From assembly GCA_024364735.1 (NCBI GenBank), contig JAGFNQ010001134.1, positions 297,815-361,814 on the forward strand: 64,000 nucleotides of DNA. Direction: 5' to 3'. Position 1 is the stretch's first letter, and the number at the start of each line of letters is the position of its first letter. This DNA comes from Boesenbergia rotunda (taxonomy: Eukaryota > Streptophyta > Magnoliopsida > Zingiberales > Zingiberaceae). Positions 40,145-51,760 of this stretch are shown piece by piece. Under the pieces are notes generated by a model, which was given only the letters and a program-made list of their open reading frames with translations, made no database searches and had not been told where the DNA came from. The position numbers and the translations under genes were made by a program.

Positions 40145-41952
40145 TGTTAGGATGTATACTAAAAGCCTTGCTTTTATATAGACATCTACATTTTGAAAGA
40201 GAATCACAAGATCACTGTTTGCAAGTGCATATTGTCTGATACTTTACATTGTAGATAACATGGTGTGTGGTGTCGCACAGAAGATCATGTTATCAGTTCC
40301 TTGTAAGTAGAGTCTCACAACCGAGATGAATTTGGACAAACCATCGGGATGATTGTGGTGTAATTTTGTATTGGTTTATCTTGACCATAGAATTATACTA
40401 GTATACTTTGTGTGTATTAAGTAGGACCGACATAGAGGTGATTCAATTTATACTGACTTTATAATTGAATCAGACCTCAGTTATTATGGAGTACATGCTC
40501 TTAATCCCGATATAATAATGGGCATATGTACTTAATATTATTTCTTTGTTTTACCAATGGGCGAGATTTATTTTGTTAAATCGATAGACCCGGTAAGTTG
40601 GGAAATGATATTATTTACATGGTGTGCCATTGATTATAGAAGGAAATCGTGTCCTGGTGAGTCGGGTTGTTGATGTCCCCTTGAGGAGCTCATAAGGTTC
40701 ATCATGCTAAATTCTACAGGTGGACTTGGTCCGACATCATGATAAGGTTGAGTGGTACTACTCAAGAAGTTAGATGTTAATTAATTAAATTATCAGTAAT
40801 TTAATTAATTAACGGGCATTTGATATCTTAAATACGGGAAGATACTTGTACTCATAATAGATGGAGCCCATATTTAAATATGGGGGTTAGTGAGATAAAT
40901 CAATGAGGATCCTTTAGTGGAATGGATCTTCATTAATGGATCGGGCCTTAATTCATTGGGTAGCCAAGACCCAACTCCTCCTTATGGTCCATATTGTAGC
41001 CCTATATATACCCATGGAGTCATGAGACCAAGGCATCCAATTGATCATCCAAGACATCCTAAGAAACCCTAAGCTCTCTCCCTCTCTCTCTCTTTCTCTC
41101 ACCTAGGGTTGGCGCCGGCGACTTGGAGGAGGAAGAATGAAGTGGCGCAAGGGGAGAAGAAGAAGTGACTTCATCTTCTCCTCTTCATCTTCATCTCTTC
41201 TCCTTCCTTAGTGCTTGGCTTCAACAGGTTGAGAGGAGACAAGAGTGGCCGGCGGTGCACCAACTATTGGTGTTCGGCGCCGCAAGCAAGAGAAGGGAGA
41301 AGAGTGGTTAGGGTTTGGGTTGTTTCCTCTCCTTCTTCTTCATCTTCATCTTTCTCCCTTCTTTCCCTTGGCCGACGCATCCATGAAGGTGGACTAGGGG
41401 CCGGCGGCGCAAGGTGGAAGGTGGGAATTGGCCGACGGTGAGAAGAAGAGGAGGAGGTGGTGGCTGGCGCAACTTCACTTGGGTGTTAGGGTTCAACACA
41501 ACCTTGGAGGAGGAAGATAGGAGCTTTGGTGACTTCGGTTCTTGGTAGATTGTAGCCCACACGACGTCCAAGAAGGGGAGGGTCATACAATAGAAGATGA
41601 CGAGGTAAACGAGAGGTATATCTTCTCCTTTGGTTCCTTGTTCTTGTTTAATTAATTATCATTTTATGTTAATTAATTGCTTGATTATTGCTAATCATTA
41701 TGTTAATAATAATCTTGGACCCTGATGATAAACACAACAACTGGTGATCCACTCATCATCTATTCCACGGCTAATCGATTGGATGTGATTGATCGCTAGA
41801 ACAACACGGTTGTTCAAGCGGTCACTTGAATCGGTTAGCATGACAATGAGACGGTCGTTTGGGAAATAGGTCTCCATTCTGATTAAAAATTTTAATCTGT
41901 GGACATGGAGAGGTTTCCCATGCGTGACCCGGTATCCCCACAAGGAAACCCC
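40145..41952 (+). repeat. LTR-F copy 1 (3' LTR of a copia remnant)
   Basis: It starts TGTTAGGATGTATAC and lines up with copies at 49274 and 52220 over its whole length. A TATA box (TATATATA) is at 41003-41010, followed by a CT-rich and GA-rich leader. The end is lost: after CACAAGGAAACCC the sequence switches to LTR-C near 41953. Confidence 0.9.
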
Positions 41953-42966
41953 AACATGAGGATCGGACGTCTCGAGATCTGGGAGTCTCAGAGGCCGAGA
42001 AAAAGTCCAACCGGTGGTCCTGGTTGGCAAAAGATAACTTCTCCAGAGTGGAGTAGGCGAGGACGTGTTCCCCAAAAAAGGGAATAGTAGACATCGATTC
42101 AACCTAGGATTTCAGTTGAAATCCAAAGTCAGAACCAGACAGCTCTAACTGTCAATCAGACTTACAGAATTTAGGCTTAGGATTGTTTGTTTGTCTTGTG
42201 TTTATTTGTCTTGCAGGAACCTGGAGCTGGTGGCAAGATAGGAGAACAAATGCAAACAAACAAGGCCCGAAAAAGGAGATCCCGGGCGCCCTCAAGGGTT
42301 GAGGGTGCCCCATCCTAGGCGCCCTCAAGGGTTGAGGGTGCCCCCATCCTATGGGCATGGGGGCGCCCAAGACATTGCCTTATCTCCTTGCGTTGAGTTC
42401 GCCGATATGGATCAGATTGGACCACATTGGGGGCGCCCCTAGAGGCTCTCGGGCGCCCGGATGTAGTATATATATGGGGATTCGAGCCGTGCTTTTATAT
42501 CATCAAATTTTCCATCCGATTACTCATTCCCTATGAAGAAAAAGTGCTAAGACGAAGTTCTGTGACCAGGAGGCTCCGGAAGGAAGTGCGCGATGCTTCG
42601 GACTTTCGGATTGCTCGGGATCGTCATGTTTGTTGGTTTGCATTTACTTACAAGTTGTAATTCTATATATTATTTATGCTTGTACAAAAAACTGTAAGAC
42701 TGGTTTCTCTGCTTCTGAAAAACTTCCTGAAAGGAGACCACTAGTGGACGGGCGCTACTCGTAATTAGGACTTGGACGTATTGACCCTGGGGGGTTGGGA
42801 ACCAAGTAAAAATCTCGCTTGTTTGTGTTGTGTGTCTTCGCTTTATCTATTATTCCGCTGTGATACTAACAACTCTATTACAAAGTTGACCGAACGAACG
42901 ACTTAAAGATGACAAAAAGTTATTAGTCGATATTCACCCCCCTCTATCGATGCCACCGATCCCACA
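41953..42966 (+). repeat. LTR-C copy 4, 3' LTR fragment
   Basis: It begins within the LTR at GGATCGGACGTCTCGAGATC and ends CCGATCCCACA, exactly like the 5' LTR, followed by TAGAT. The hairpin pairs here are CCAACC/GGTTGG, CTCCA/TGGAG and TTCCC/GGGAA. The first part of the LTR is missing at the LTR-F junction. Confidence 0.9.
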
Positions 42967-42971
42967 TAGAT

Positions 42972-43180
42972 CATTGATGAGAAATGGGTTCCTTGGTCTG
43001 TGCAATGACCCTATTATTATCTCAGTAAATTAGTAATGCTTCGACAATGCTTGGAACTACTCTAAGTTCAATGATAAACTTCTTGATTTAAACCGCTTCT
43101 GTTGTCACTTTTGAAGCCTCAATATATTCTGTCTTAGTGGTAGAATCAAAAATGATTTCTTGTTTAGAAATTTTCCAACT
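42972..43180 (-). pseudogene. Cop-G RNase H
   Basis: The minus strand gives DSTTKTEYIEASK (RNase H catalytic Glu region) near 43150-43100, IKKFIIELRVVPSIVEALLIY and DNNRVIAQTKEPISHQ next to the TAGAT site. A TAG interrupts after TTEAV. The rest is at 35456-35647. Confidence 0.85.
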
Positions 43181-44500
43181 TATTGCGCCTCCTTTTAAGG
43201 TGAATATGTATCCAGATTGGGATTTAAAGTCATCCTTGTCTATCTAAAAGCTGAAATCAGAATACCCATGTATAACCATATCACCTTCTCCATATATCAA
43301 GAGCAAATCCTTAATTCTTATCAAATACTTAAGGATTGTCTTGACAACCACCCAATGATCTATTCCTCAATTCGATTAATGTTTGCTCATGATACTCAAA
43401 GCGTACAATATATCAAGCCATATAAATAATATAGCATACATGATCGATCTTGTAGCCGACGCATATGAGATCTGACTCATGCACATCCTCCCATCTTAAG
43501 TGCTCGAATACATAGACTTCGAAATGTGAATGTCATGTCTCATGGGAAGAAAACTTATCTTGAATTCTTCCATGCTAAACAGTTTTAGTGCTTTATCTAT
43601 GTATGTACACTGCAAAAAAGACCAAGCAACCTTTTTGATCTATCTTTATAGATCTTTATCCTTAGGATATAGGTTGCTTCTTTCATGTTTTTCATGGAGA
43701 ATGTTTTGGACAACTAACCTTTGACTAAATTTAGAACAGGCACATCATTTCCTATGAGCAATATGTCATCTACATATAATATTAACAACTTGACCGCGCT
43801 CCCACTAACCTTCATGTACACACAGACTTCATCAGGATTTTGTGAGAAATCAAACTCTTTGATTGCCTCATCCAAATAGATGTTCCAACTCCTTAATGCT
43901 TGTTTCAATCTATAAGTGGATCATTGAAACTTGCATACTTTATTTTTGTCAATAGATATGAAACCCTCAGGTTATATCATATAGAAATTTTCAGATAGAT
44001 TTTCATTAAAAAAAGTTATTTTCGCATACATTTGTCATATCTCATAATGAGCTGCTATGACTAGGAGTATCAGAATGAATTTAAGCATGACCATTGGTAA
44101 AAAGGTTTTGTATAGTCAATAGCTTATTTTTGACGATAGTCTTTCACCACTAGTCTTGCTTTGTCGAAATTATATTACCATCTATGTTAGTTTTATTCTT
44201 GAAAATCTACTTGCACCCATTAAGTATTATACCTTTAGGTGGATCCACCAAGTTCCAAACTTAGTTTTTATACATAGAATCTGTTTATGATTTCATGGCT
44301 TTTAACCACTTATCCCTTTCTAAATCTTTTAGAACTCTTTTTATAGCTAGTAGGCTCCTTATCCTCTACGAGTAACATGTTTTTTGATTCACTTATGAGA
44401 AATTCATATCTCTCATAAATTTAATGTGTCCTACTAGATCTACGAAGATGTAATGTACCAATAGGTTCAGCCATTATCTCTTCCTTATGAGTAGTTAGTT
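43181..44500 (-). pseudogene. Cop-G reverse transcriptase, decayed
   Basis: A clear part at 43714-43908 reads KQALRSWNIYLDEAIKEF, then NPDEVCVYMK and LILYVDDILLIGND, the RT active site (YVDD). Sequence towards 44350 still resembles RT N-terminal copia motifs but has many stops, and 43181-43700 shows only weak similarity. This RT differs clearly from those of Cop-A and Cop-B (ILYVDDILLIGND against YVDDIIFGSTN). Confidence 0.8.
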
Positions 44501-45027
44501 GTGGTTCTAGACTAGGCGTCTCTTCAATGTCTATTGGACCTTTTGAACTATCTCAAGTTCAACCTCGCTCCCACTGTTTTCTAGTAAGAGAAATTTTTTC
44601 TCTAGGAATACAACATGCCTTGAAATAAACACTTTTTGTTCCAAGATATGATAGAATTGATAACCCCATGTTTCATTAGGATATCCAATAAATAGATACA
44701 TATCAGACTTATCATTTAGCTTATCTGATACAATCTTCTTCATATAAGTAGGATAACCTTATGTCTTCAAATAAGACAATTGATGTTTCTTACCAGCCCA
44801 TATCTCATATGAAGTAGTAGAGACTACCTTAGTTGAAACTCTGTTTAGCATGTAAATAACTGTCTTGAGTGTGTAGCCCCAAAAGAATATGAAAATATTT
44901 ACATGATTCATCATCGAACTAACTATGTCCAACAAGTTCAATTTCGCCTCTCTGACACACCATTGTGTTGTAGTATGTATGGCGGAGCCCATTGAGATAA
45001 TATGCCGTTATCTCTGAGATAATCCTG
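44501..45027 (-). pseudogene. Cop-G integrase C-terminal half
   Basis: From right to left: DYLRDNGILSQWAPPY near 45020-44975, QWCVREAKLNLLDIVSSMMN where the catalytic Glu is in the region of REAK, FIFFWGYTLKTVIYMLNRV, YEIWAGKK, then MYLFIGYPNETWGYQFYH, the copia integrase C-terminal GYP motif. Frameshifts separate the parts. The N-terminal half, protease and gag are absent. Confidence 0.85.
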
Positions 45028-45187
45028 ATTTTAAGAAAACACCAACAACGTGTTGTTGACTTTATGAAATCAACAACAATATGTTGCTAACTTAAATTTT
45101 AAAAAAATCATAACTTTTGACTCTGATTGAACCATGGGACATACAATATATCAAATTGAAGATCTCTGAATGAGCTTTGATTTGATA

Positions 45188-46554
45188 TGTTGGTGCAAGA
45201 TGCATCAGTGATGTCCTCCTCTAAGTGTTTCAATGTTTGACAATATGCTTAAGTCAGTGATATATTAAACAAGGGAAGGGTGAGTTAAGAGAGGAGTAAC
45301 AAAGGGAAGAAAAAGTCCTAGTTGACCTGGGCACTAAGACCTGGTGAGTGAAGCTAGGCACTAAGACCTGGTGAGTGAAGCTGGGCACTAAGACTTGGTG
45401 AGTGAAGCTGGGCAAAAGTCTTGATGAGTGAAGTTAGGCACGAAGACCTGGCCGAGGGTTGGGCACCGAAGTCCTAGACCTAGGGTTTGGGCACGAATTC
45501 TTGGTCTGAGGGATTGAGCAACTTAGCTGAGCGATGACTAAGGACAGAAGTAGAGACGGATCGAGGTTCGGACGTCTCGAGATCCGAGAGTATCGAAGGC
45601 TAAGCAAAAGTCCACCCGAATGAACTGGGTCACAACCGTCTCCTGAAAGGAGTAGGTGAAAGGCGCGTTCTCGGGGGTGGGAGGCGTCGGTTCGACCTAG
45701 GGTTTCGCGGAAATCTGAAGTCAGAACCATTTCATTAAGGTTAAGATTATCTGCATGTTTGTCTTGTCTGTTATATTATTGTAGGTACCTAAAAGTTGGA
45801 AGCAAGGTAGGCAAGCGAACACAAACCTACCTGGAAGAGGCATCCAGGGCGCCTGTATTAATACAGACGCCCCAGAGCTATAGGGCACCTGTTAACAGGG
45901 GCGCCTAAAGGCTCCCAGGTGCCTGTGATGAGACAGGCGCCTGGGAAGGGCAAAGTTATCTTTGCTGCGAGTTCGGCGCGGAGATGATGTTTGACCAAGC
46001 CTTTTGAGGCGCCCCCCTTCAACACGGGCACCCCCATAAGTACTATGTAAAGGGGCTTCGACCCCTCAACTCAACATAACTTTCCAAAACCATTCTAAGC
46101 TTCCCAAGTGACGACAAAAGTGCTAACGACGAAGCTCTACGACCAGGAGGCTCCAGGAGGAAGTGTACGACACTTCGGAGGTCCAGATCGGCCGAGTTTC
46201 AATTCTGTTTGTTCGGTTTGAGTTTACATTATGCAGTTCAATTTATTTATCTTTTGTTTGTAACTCTTGCACTGTAAGACGGGTTTCTACGCCTCTGGAA
46301 AGTTCGGAAAGGAGACCATTAGTAGACGGTCGTTCCCGTGCTTAGGCCTTGGCTGTACTGACCCTGGGGGGTTGGGAACCAAGTAAATCCCGTGTGCAAT
46401 CTATCATTTGTTTTGTCCTTTATTTCGTTTTGTTTTTCGCTATGCTACTAACACTCTGTTTAGAACGAATATTCGTAAGTATACCATCGGAAGCTTCCGC
46501 GAAAGATATACGGTCGATATTCACCCCCCCTCTATCGACGGCACCGGTCCAACA
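45188..46554 (+). mobile_element. LTR-C copy 5: solo LTR, duplication TGATA
   Basis: It begins TGTTGGTGCAAG and ends CCGGTCCAACA, so the 6-bp inverted ends TGTTGG/CCAACA are perfect. TGATA flanks it at 45183-45187 and 46555-46559. At 1367 bp with all blocks in order, it is the reference copy for the family. It split one palindromic unit in its middle. Confidence 0.97.
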
Positions 46555-47083
46555 TGATATACTATGCGTCTCGTGATTCAATTCCAATTAAAAGTTATAG
46601 TATTCCAAAGTTTAAGTAAAAATAATGTTGTTGCTGGACTTCATGTTACCAATCTTAAGAAACCAATAACAATGTGTTGCTAATTATAAGAAACTAGCAA
46701 CATCGTATTATTGATTTTAAGAAACCAACAATAACATGTTGCTAACTTAAACATGAGAGACAATAACTTTTGACTGTGATTGAATCAGAAGATCCACAAT
46801 TTATTAAATTGAAGCTCATTCAGAGATTTTTGATTTGATATATTGTGCATCCCATGGCTAAATCTGAATAAAAAGTTATGATATCTTAATATTGAACTTG
46901 TAGTTGTAGTGACTATGGTTTCGTATTGCTAACACATGTATGCTGAGTAAATTTTGAGAGATCACAACTTTTGACTTAGATTAAACCATGAGATGCACAA
47001 TATATCAAATTGAAAATTCTTAATGAGTTTCGATTTGATATATTATACATCCTATGGATCAATCCTAGTTAAAAGTTATAATC

Positions 47084-47270
47084 GTCCACACGGGATGGAC
47101 TGATTGTTAGTGCGTAGGTATTGCCACCTAGAGGTCTGGGGATCAAAATCTGACAAGGCCAATGTGCCCACCCTCCCCACGCACTAGCCACAACATCCAG
47201 GCTAATAAGCCCCATGATTTACCTCCTCCGTGTTGGCCCTGGGATGGGTTAGCGGGGGCGTTGGGGACCA
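47084..47270 (+). mobile_element. SINE 1, 187 bp, with 20-bp target duplication
   Basis: CCTAGTTAAAAGTTATAATC (47064-47083) repeats as CCTAATTAAAAGTTATAATC (47271-47290), one mismatch in 20. The body has a possible A box (GATTGTTAGTGCGTAGG) and a B-box-like GGGGATCAAAATCTG, as in tRNA-derived SINEs. It lacks a clear A tail. It inserted into the last palindromic unit at its closing arm. Confidence 0.8.
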
Positions 47271-47290
47271 CCTAATTAAAAGTTATAATC

Positions 47291-47794
47291 TCTTAAATTT
47301 TAAATTAACAATAATGTTGTTTCTAGTCTTAGTGTGAATTTTTGTTTATCATACTTGAATTAAGTTAAAAAAATCATTGCTCTCAATATATTATATTACG
47401 ATGGTGATTGACAACATGGGTGTAATAAGGAGACTGGGCTGAGCACATAGGATTTTGTTAGAAGTGAATCAAACATCTGTAAGTTCATTAACCATTTTTG
47501 AGATGAAATCGATTGATAGTTGCTGGTTTGCACAAGACTGTGTTGTTGGTTTTCAGAAGATCAACACAAACCTTAGTCTGTTCCTAAGGTTTCAAGTTCT
47601 TTCCTAGTCAAGTTATCATTCTATCATGTTCCTAAGGTTTCTAGCATTAGACACTTACTTGTCATACGCGAGGTTTGTCAACACAAAGACAAAGTCTCAA
47701 TGGTATGCTCGATATTGAGAGAAATGGATAAGTGTTTCCCCAATTACCTAACTCGGTGTCAAAGAGACATCTTATCATTTCCACTAATGACAAC
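47291..47794. other. Unassigned AT-rich stretch
   Basis: No coding sequence or known repeat recognised. The first 60 bases continue the palindromic repeat region. Confidence 0.5.
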
Positions 47795-47833
47795 TATATA
47801 TATATATATATATTTATTTATTTATTTATTTAT
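47795..47833. repeat. Microsatellite (TA)n then (TTTA)n
   Basis: About nine TA units followed by five TTTA units, ending at the LTR-F minus copy. It is probably the left part of a tract that continues at 51740 and 55168. Confidence 0.9.
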
Positions 47834-50800
47834 TGTTGGATAGCTTGGCGGGTTTCCTAAGCGAACACCGGGTCATCCATGTGAGACCTCTCCATGTCCA
47901 CAGATTAAAAAATTAATCCGAATGGAGACCTATCTCTCAAATGACCGTCTCGTCATCGTACCAATTGATTCGAGTTACAACTTAGCCAAACTCAAAGTTC
48001 GAGCCTTGTAACTCGCCTAACCAATTGGTCACGGAAAAGACAACAAACGGATCGCCGGTTTTTGTATTTATTATCGGGGTCCAAATAATTAATTATCAAC
48101 AATAATTATCAAATAATTAAGAACATGATAATTAATTAACACCACATTAAATGATAGAATCATAGAGCCAAGGAAGAGATTATACCTTCCCGTTACCTCG
48201 AGATCTTCTATCGTATGACCCTCCCCTCTTGGACGTCGTGTGGGTGATGATCTACCAAGAATCGGAATCACCAAGGCCTTCCAATCAACCGCTTCTTCAC
48301 GCGCCAACCAAAACCCTGGTCAAGGGCTTGCCGTCGGCCACAAGGAGCTTCCCAAGCTCACCGAGCACAAGGAAGCACCGGAGAGGAAGGAGAAGAAGAA
48401 GAAGAAGAAGAAGAGAAATAAGTCTCTTCTTCAGCAAAACCCATCCGCTTATCCCCTTTTCTCGCCCCTTGCTTGCGGCGCCACCTTCACCAAGAGAAAG
48501 AGTTTCTTCTCCACAACCCGGGCGCTTCCTCTTCTTCTTCTTGCTGTTGAGCACCACAAAAGGAAGAGGAAGACTCCTCCTTGTCCTTGTGACTTTTGGC
48601 CAAGAGGTCGAGAAGAGGATGGGAAGAAAAGAGGAAGAGACTCCTCTCTTCTATATGCGCCGGCCGGTTGACCTAGGAGAGAGAAGGAGAGGGAGAGAAA
48701 AGAAAAGCCTAGGTTTGGATGATTAATTGGATGCCTTGGTTTCATGATACCATGGGGTATTTATAGGGCTACAATAGGGACCATGAGGAAGAGTTGGGTC
48801 TTGGCTTGCTAATGGATCCAAACCCGATCCATTAATGAAGAACCATTCCACTAAAGGTTCTCCATTGAACTACCTCACCAACCCCCATATTTACATATGA
48901 GCTCCACCTATTATGAGTACAATTTCTCCCCGTGATTAAGATATCGAATGTTCGTTGATTAATTTAAATTACTGATAATTTTAATTAATCAACCTTTGAC
49001 TCCTTGACTAGTATCACTCATCCTTATCATCATGTTGGACCAAGTCCACCTGCAGGATTTAACATGATGAACCTTATGAGCTCATCAAGGGGACATCATC
49101 ATCCCGACTCACGAGGACACGGATTCCGTCTATAATCAACGACACACCATGTAAATAATATTATTTCCCAACTTACCGGGCCAATCGATTTAGCAGAATA
49201 AATCTCACCCATTGGTAAATCAAAGAAATAACTACTAAGTACATGTGCAAGAGCATGTACTCCATAATATACTTGTTAGAATGTATACTAAAAAGTCTTG
49301 CTTTTGGTCAAAATACATTTACATTTTAAAAGAGAATCGCAAAATCACACGGTGCATAGTTATATTAGTATGCGCACAAAATGTCTCGTACTTTGCATTG
49401 AAGATAACATGGTGCGTGGTGACGCACAGATGATCATGTTATCAATTCCTTGCAGAAGTATAAGAAAGAGGCTCACAACCGAGATGAAGTTAGACAAACC
49501 ATTGGGATGATTGTAGTGCAATTAGGTGTGGTTTGTTTTAACCATAGAATTACGCTAGTGTGCTTTGTGTGCATTGAGTAGGACCAAAAGAGAGGTCATC
49601 TAATTTTTTACTGACTTCATAAATTGGATTAGACCTCAGATATATATTATGGAGTACGATCTCTAAATCCCGAAATAATAACGGGCACATATCATTAATT
49701 ATTATTTTTTTTACTTACCAATGGGTGACATTTATTCTGCTAAATCGATAGGCCCGGTAAATTAGAAAATGATATTAATTATATGGTGTGCCATTGATTA
49801 TTGAGGGAATCCGTGTCCTGGTTAGTCGAGATGATGATGCCCCCTTGATGAACTCAAAAGGATCGTCATGTCAAATCTTGCAAGTGAACTATGGTCCGAC
49901 ATGATGAAAAGGTTGAGTGGTACTAGTAAAGGATCAAGAGGATAATTAATTAAAATTATCTGTAATTTAAATTAATTATCGGGCATGCGATATCTTAAAC
50001 ACGGGGAGATGGACGACTCATAATAGGTGGAGCCCATATGAAAATATGAGGGTTGGTGAGAAAGTTCAATGGGATCCTTTAGTGGAATGAATCTCCATTA
50101 ATGGATCGGGTTTGGATCCATTAGTGGGCCAAGAACCAAATCCTCCTCATGATCCCTACCATAGCCCTATAAATACCCCATAGGAGTCATGATACAAGGC
50201 TAATAATTAAGGAATTAATTCCAATTAATCATCCAAGCAACTACTTAATCTCTCCTTCTCTCAACCTCTCTCTCCTAGGGTTTTTGGACCTTGGTGGCGC
50301 CGGCGAGAAGCAAGGGGAAGAGGGAGCTCTTGGTGAAGGATTATCCTTCCTCATCCCTGGTTCTTCTCCTTCTAATCTTCCTCAAGGGTGCGACATCAAG
50401 ATTGGAGAGGAAGAGGCATCACCGGCGGTGCAAGGAAGCTTGCTCGGCGCTGGCGAGAGTTGAGGAGGAAGAAGCTTGAGGCTTTGGTTCCTCCTCATCT
50501 TCTTCTATCTTTCTTCCCACTTTCGGCCGGCATTTCCATGCAGATGGAATAGATCACCGACGGTGAAAGGTGGAGCAAAGAAGGTCGCCGGCGGTTTATC
50601 TCAAGGAGATGATGATCGACGCAAAGAAGGAGTAGGAGGAAGGACATTGGGTTAGTACATTCTATCTTGCTTGACCTCTCCTCCATCTTCTCTTGGTGGC
50701 AACACGAGCAAGGGAAGGTGGAATTCATCCTCTTGTGGTCAGAAAACCTTTGGAGCAAAGGGAGTGCCGGTGGGATCAAGAAAGGTGGAGAAGTTGCACC

Positions 50801-51739
50801 GGCGGTGAAACCCTAGTTCTAGGGTTCCTTTTGTTGGTGCAAAAGAAAGGAAAGAAAGAAGGATTAATTGGCGAGCCTTGGTGACTTCGCGACATGGTAG
50901 CTCGTCGCCCACACGACGCCCAAGTGGGGGGAGGGTCATACGGTAGAAGGCTGCGAGGTAAAAGGTGAGGTATACCTCTCTTTGGCTCTTGTTGTTCTTT
51001 TTGTTATTTCATGCGACGTTTATTATTGCATGTGGTATTGATAAATTGTCACGGTTTAATTATGTGTTAATTAATATCGATAATTAATCATGTCATGGAC
51101 CCCGATAATAAACATAAAAATCGGCGATCCATTCGTCGTCTTTTCTGCGGTCGATTAATTCGGAAAAGTTACAAGGCCTTAACTTTGGTTTTGGCTAAGT
51201 TGTGACTTGAATTAATTGACATGACAATGTGGCGGTCGTTTGGGAGATGGGTCTCTATTCGGATTAAATTTTTTAATCCGTAGATATAGAGAGGTCTCTC
51301 ATGATCGACCCCGTGGTTGCTTAGGAAACCCGTCGAGCCATACCTTGGGTATTGCTATCTCGGTGGTTACAACCATCAATACTGAGGTCCGATCCAATTA
51401 TAAAGTCAGTATATATTGGATTACCTCTATGTCGGTCCTGCTTAATGCACACAAAGTGTTCTAATGTAATTCTATGGTCAAGACAAATCACACCAAATTA
51501 CACTACAACCATCCCGATGGTTTGTCCAACTCCATCTCGGTTGTGAGCCTCCACTTATACTCTCCAAAAAACTGATAACATGAACTTCTATGTGTCACCA
51601 CACACCATGTTATCTACAATACAAAGCATCAGACAGTTTGCACATACTAAAACAAACATGCAACAGTGATGTTGTGATTCTCTTTCAAAATGTAGATGTT
51701 CATACAGAAAAGGCAAGACTTTTAGTATACATCCTAACA
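47834..51739 (-). mobile_element. LTR-F copy 2 (minus strand), split by LTR-F copy 3
   Basis: The plus strand begins TGTTGGATAGC and ends CATCCTAACA. The left part (47834-49273) covers the distal LTR and the right part (51379-51739) the first ~360 bases; together they make one LTR of about 1.8 kb. A minus-strand TATA box is at 48758-48765. Flanks TTTAT and TATAT are similar but not identical, as may happen in a microsatellite target. No internal region is seen. Confidence 0.9.
49274..51378 (+). mobile_element. LTR-F copy 3: solo LTR inside LTR-F copy 2, duplication ATACT
   Basis: It starts TGTTAGAATGTATAC and ends TTACAACCATCA; ATACT flanks it on both sides (49269-49273 and 51379-51383). TATA box TATAAATA at 50168-50175. 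Its last ~35 bases after GAGCCATACC differ from copy 4, which ends CCATACCCTACA. Opposite orientation to its host creates a long inverted repeat. Confidence 0.9.
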
Positions 51740-51760
51740 TATATATATATATATATATAT
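51740..51760. repeat. (TA)n microsatellite, middle part
   Basis: About ten TA units between LTR-F copy 2 and LTR-C copy 6. Confidence 0.9.

Larger units (their letters stand above)
35648..42966 (+). mobile_element. LTR-C copy 4: element with both LTRs, pol deleted, duplication TAGAT
   Basis: A full 5' LTR (35648-37396), a primer site, a tiny gag, AT-rich sequence and a 5'-truncated 3' LTR (41953-42966) lie between exact TAGAT duplications (35643-35647 and 42967-42971) in the Cop-G RNase H gene. An LTR-F element end (39990-41952) lies inside. No RT or integrase of its own is left, so it is non-autonomous. Confidence 0.9.
45028..47340. repeat. Palindromic repeat cluster, about three copies, interrupted
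   Basis: Each unit opens with ATAACTTTTGACT, passes through ATATATCAAAT..GATTTGATATA and closes with AAAAGTTAT, forming an imperfect inverted repeat about 110-120 bp long. Units: 45110-46598 (split by the solo LTR), 46763-46879 and 46974-47080. Between units lie CAACAACATGTTGCTAAC-like words. The origin is unknown; it may be a MITE-like or foldback repeat. Confidence 0.7.

Noticed and set aside
41211..41586. Gly/Arg-rich and Pro-rich frames near 41.3 kb
   Set aside because: They lie in the LTR-F leader; the matching sequence in other LTR-F copies has different frames.
48229..48726. Overlapping Arg/Lys-rich open frames on both strands
   Set aside because: They lie in the leader part of an LTR-F copy, where GA- and CT-rich sequence has few stops. 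The frames are not shared with the other LTR-F copies.
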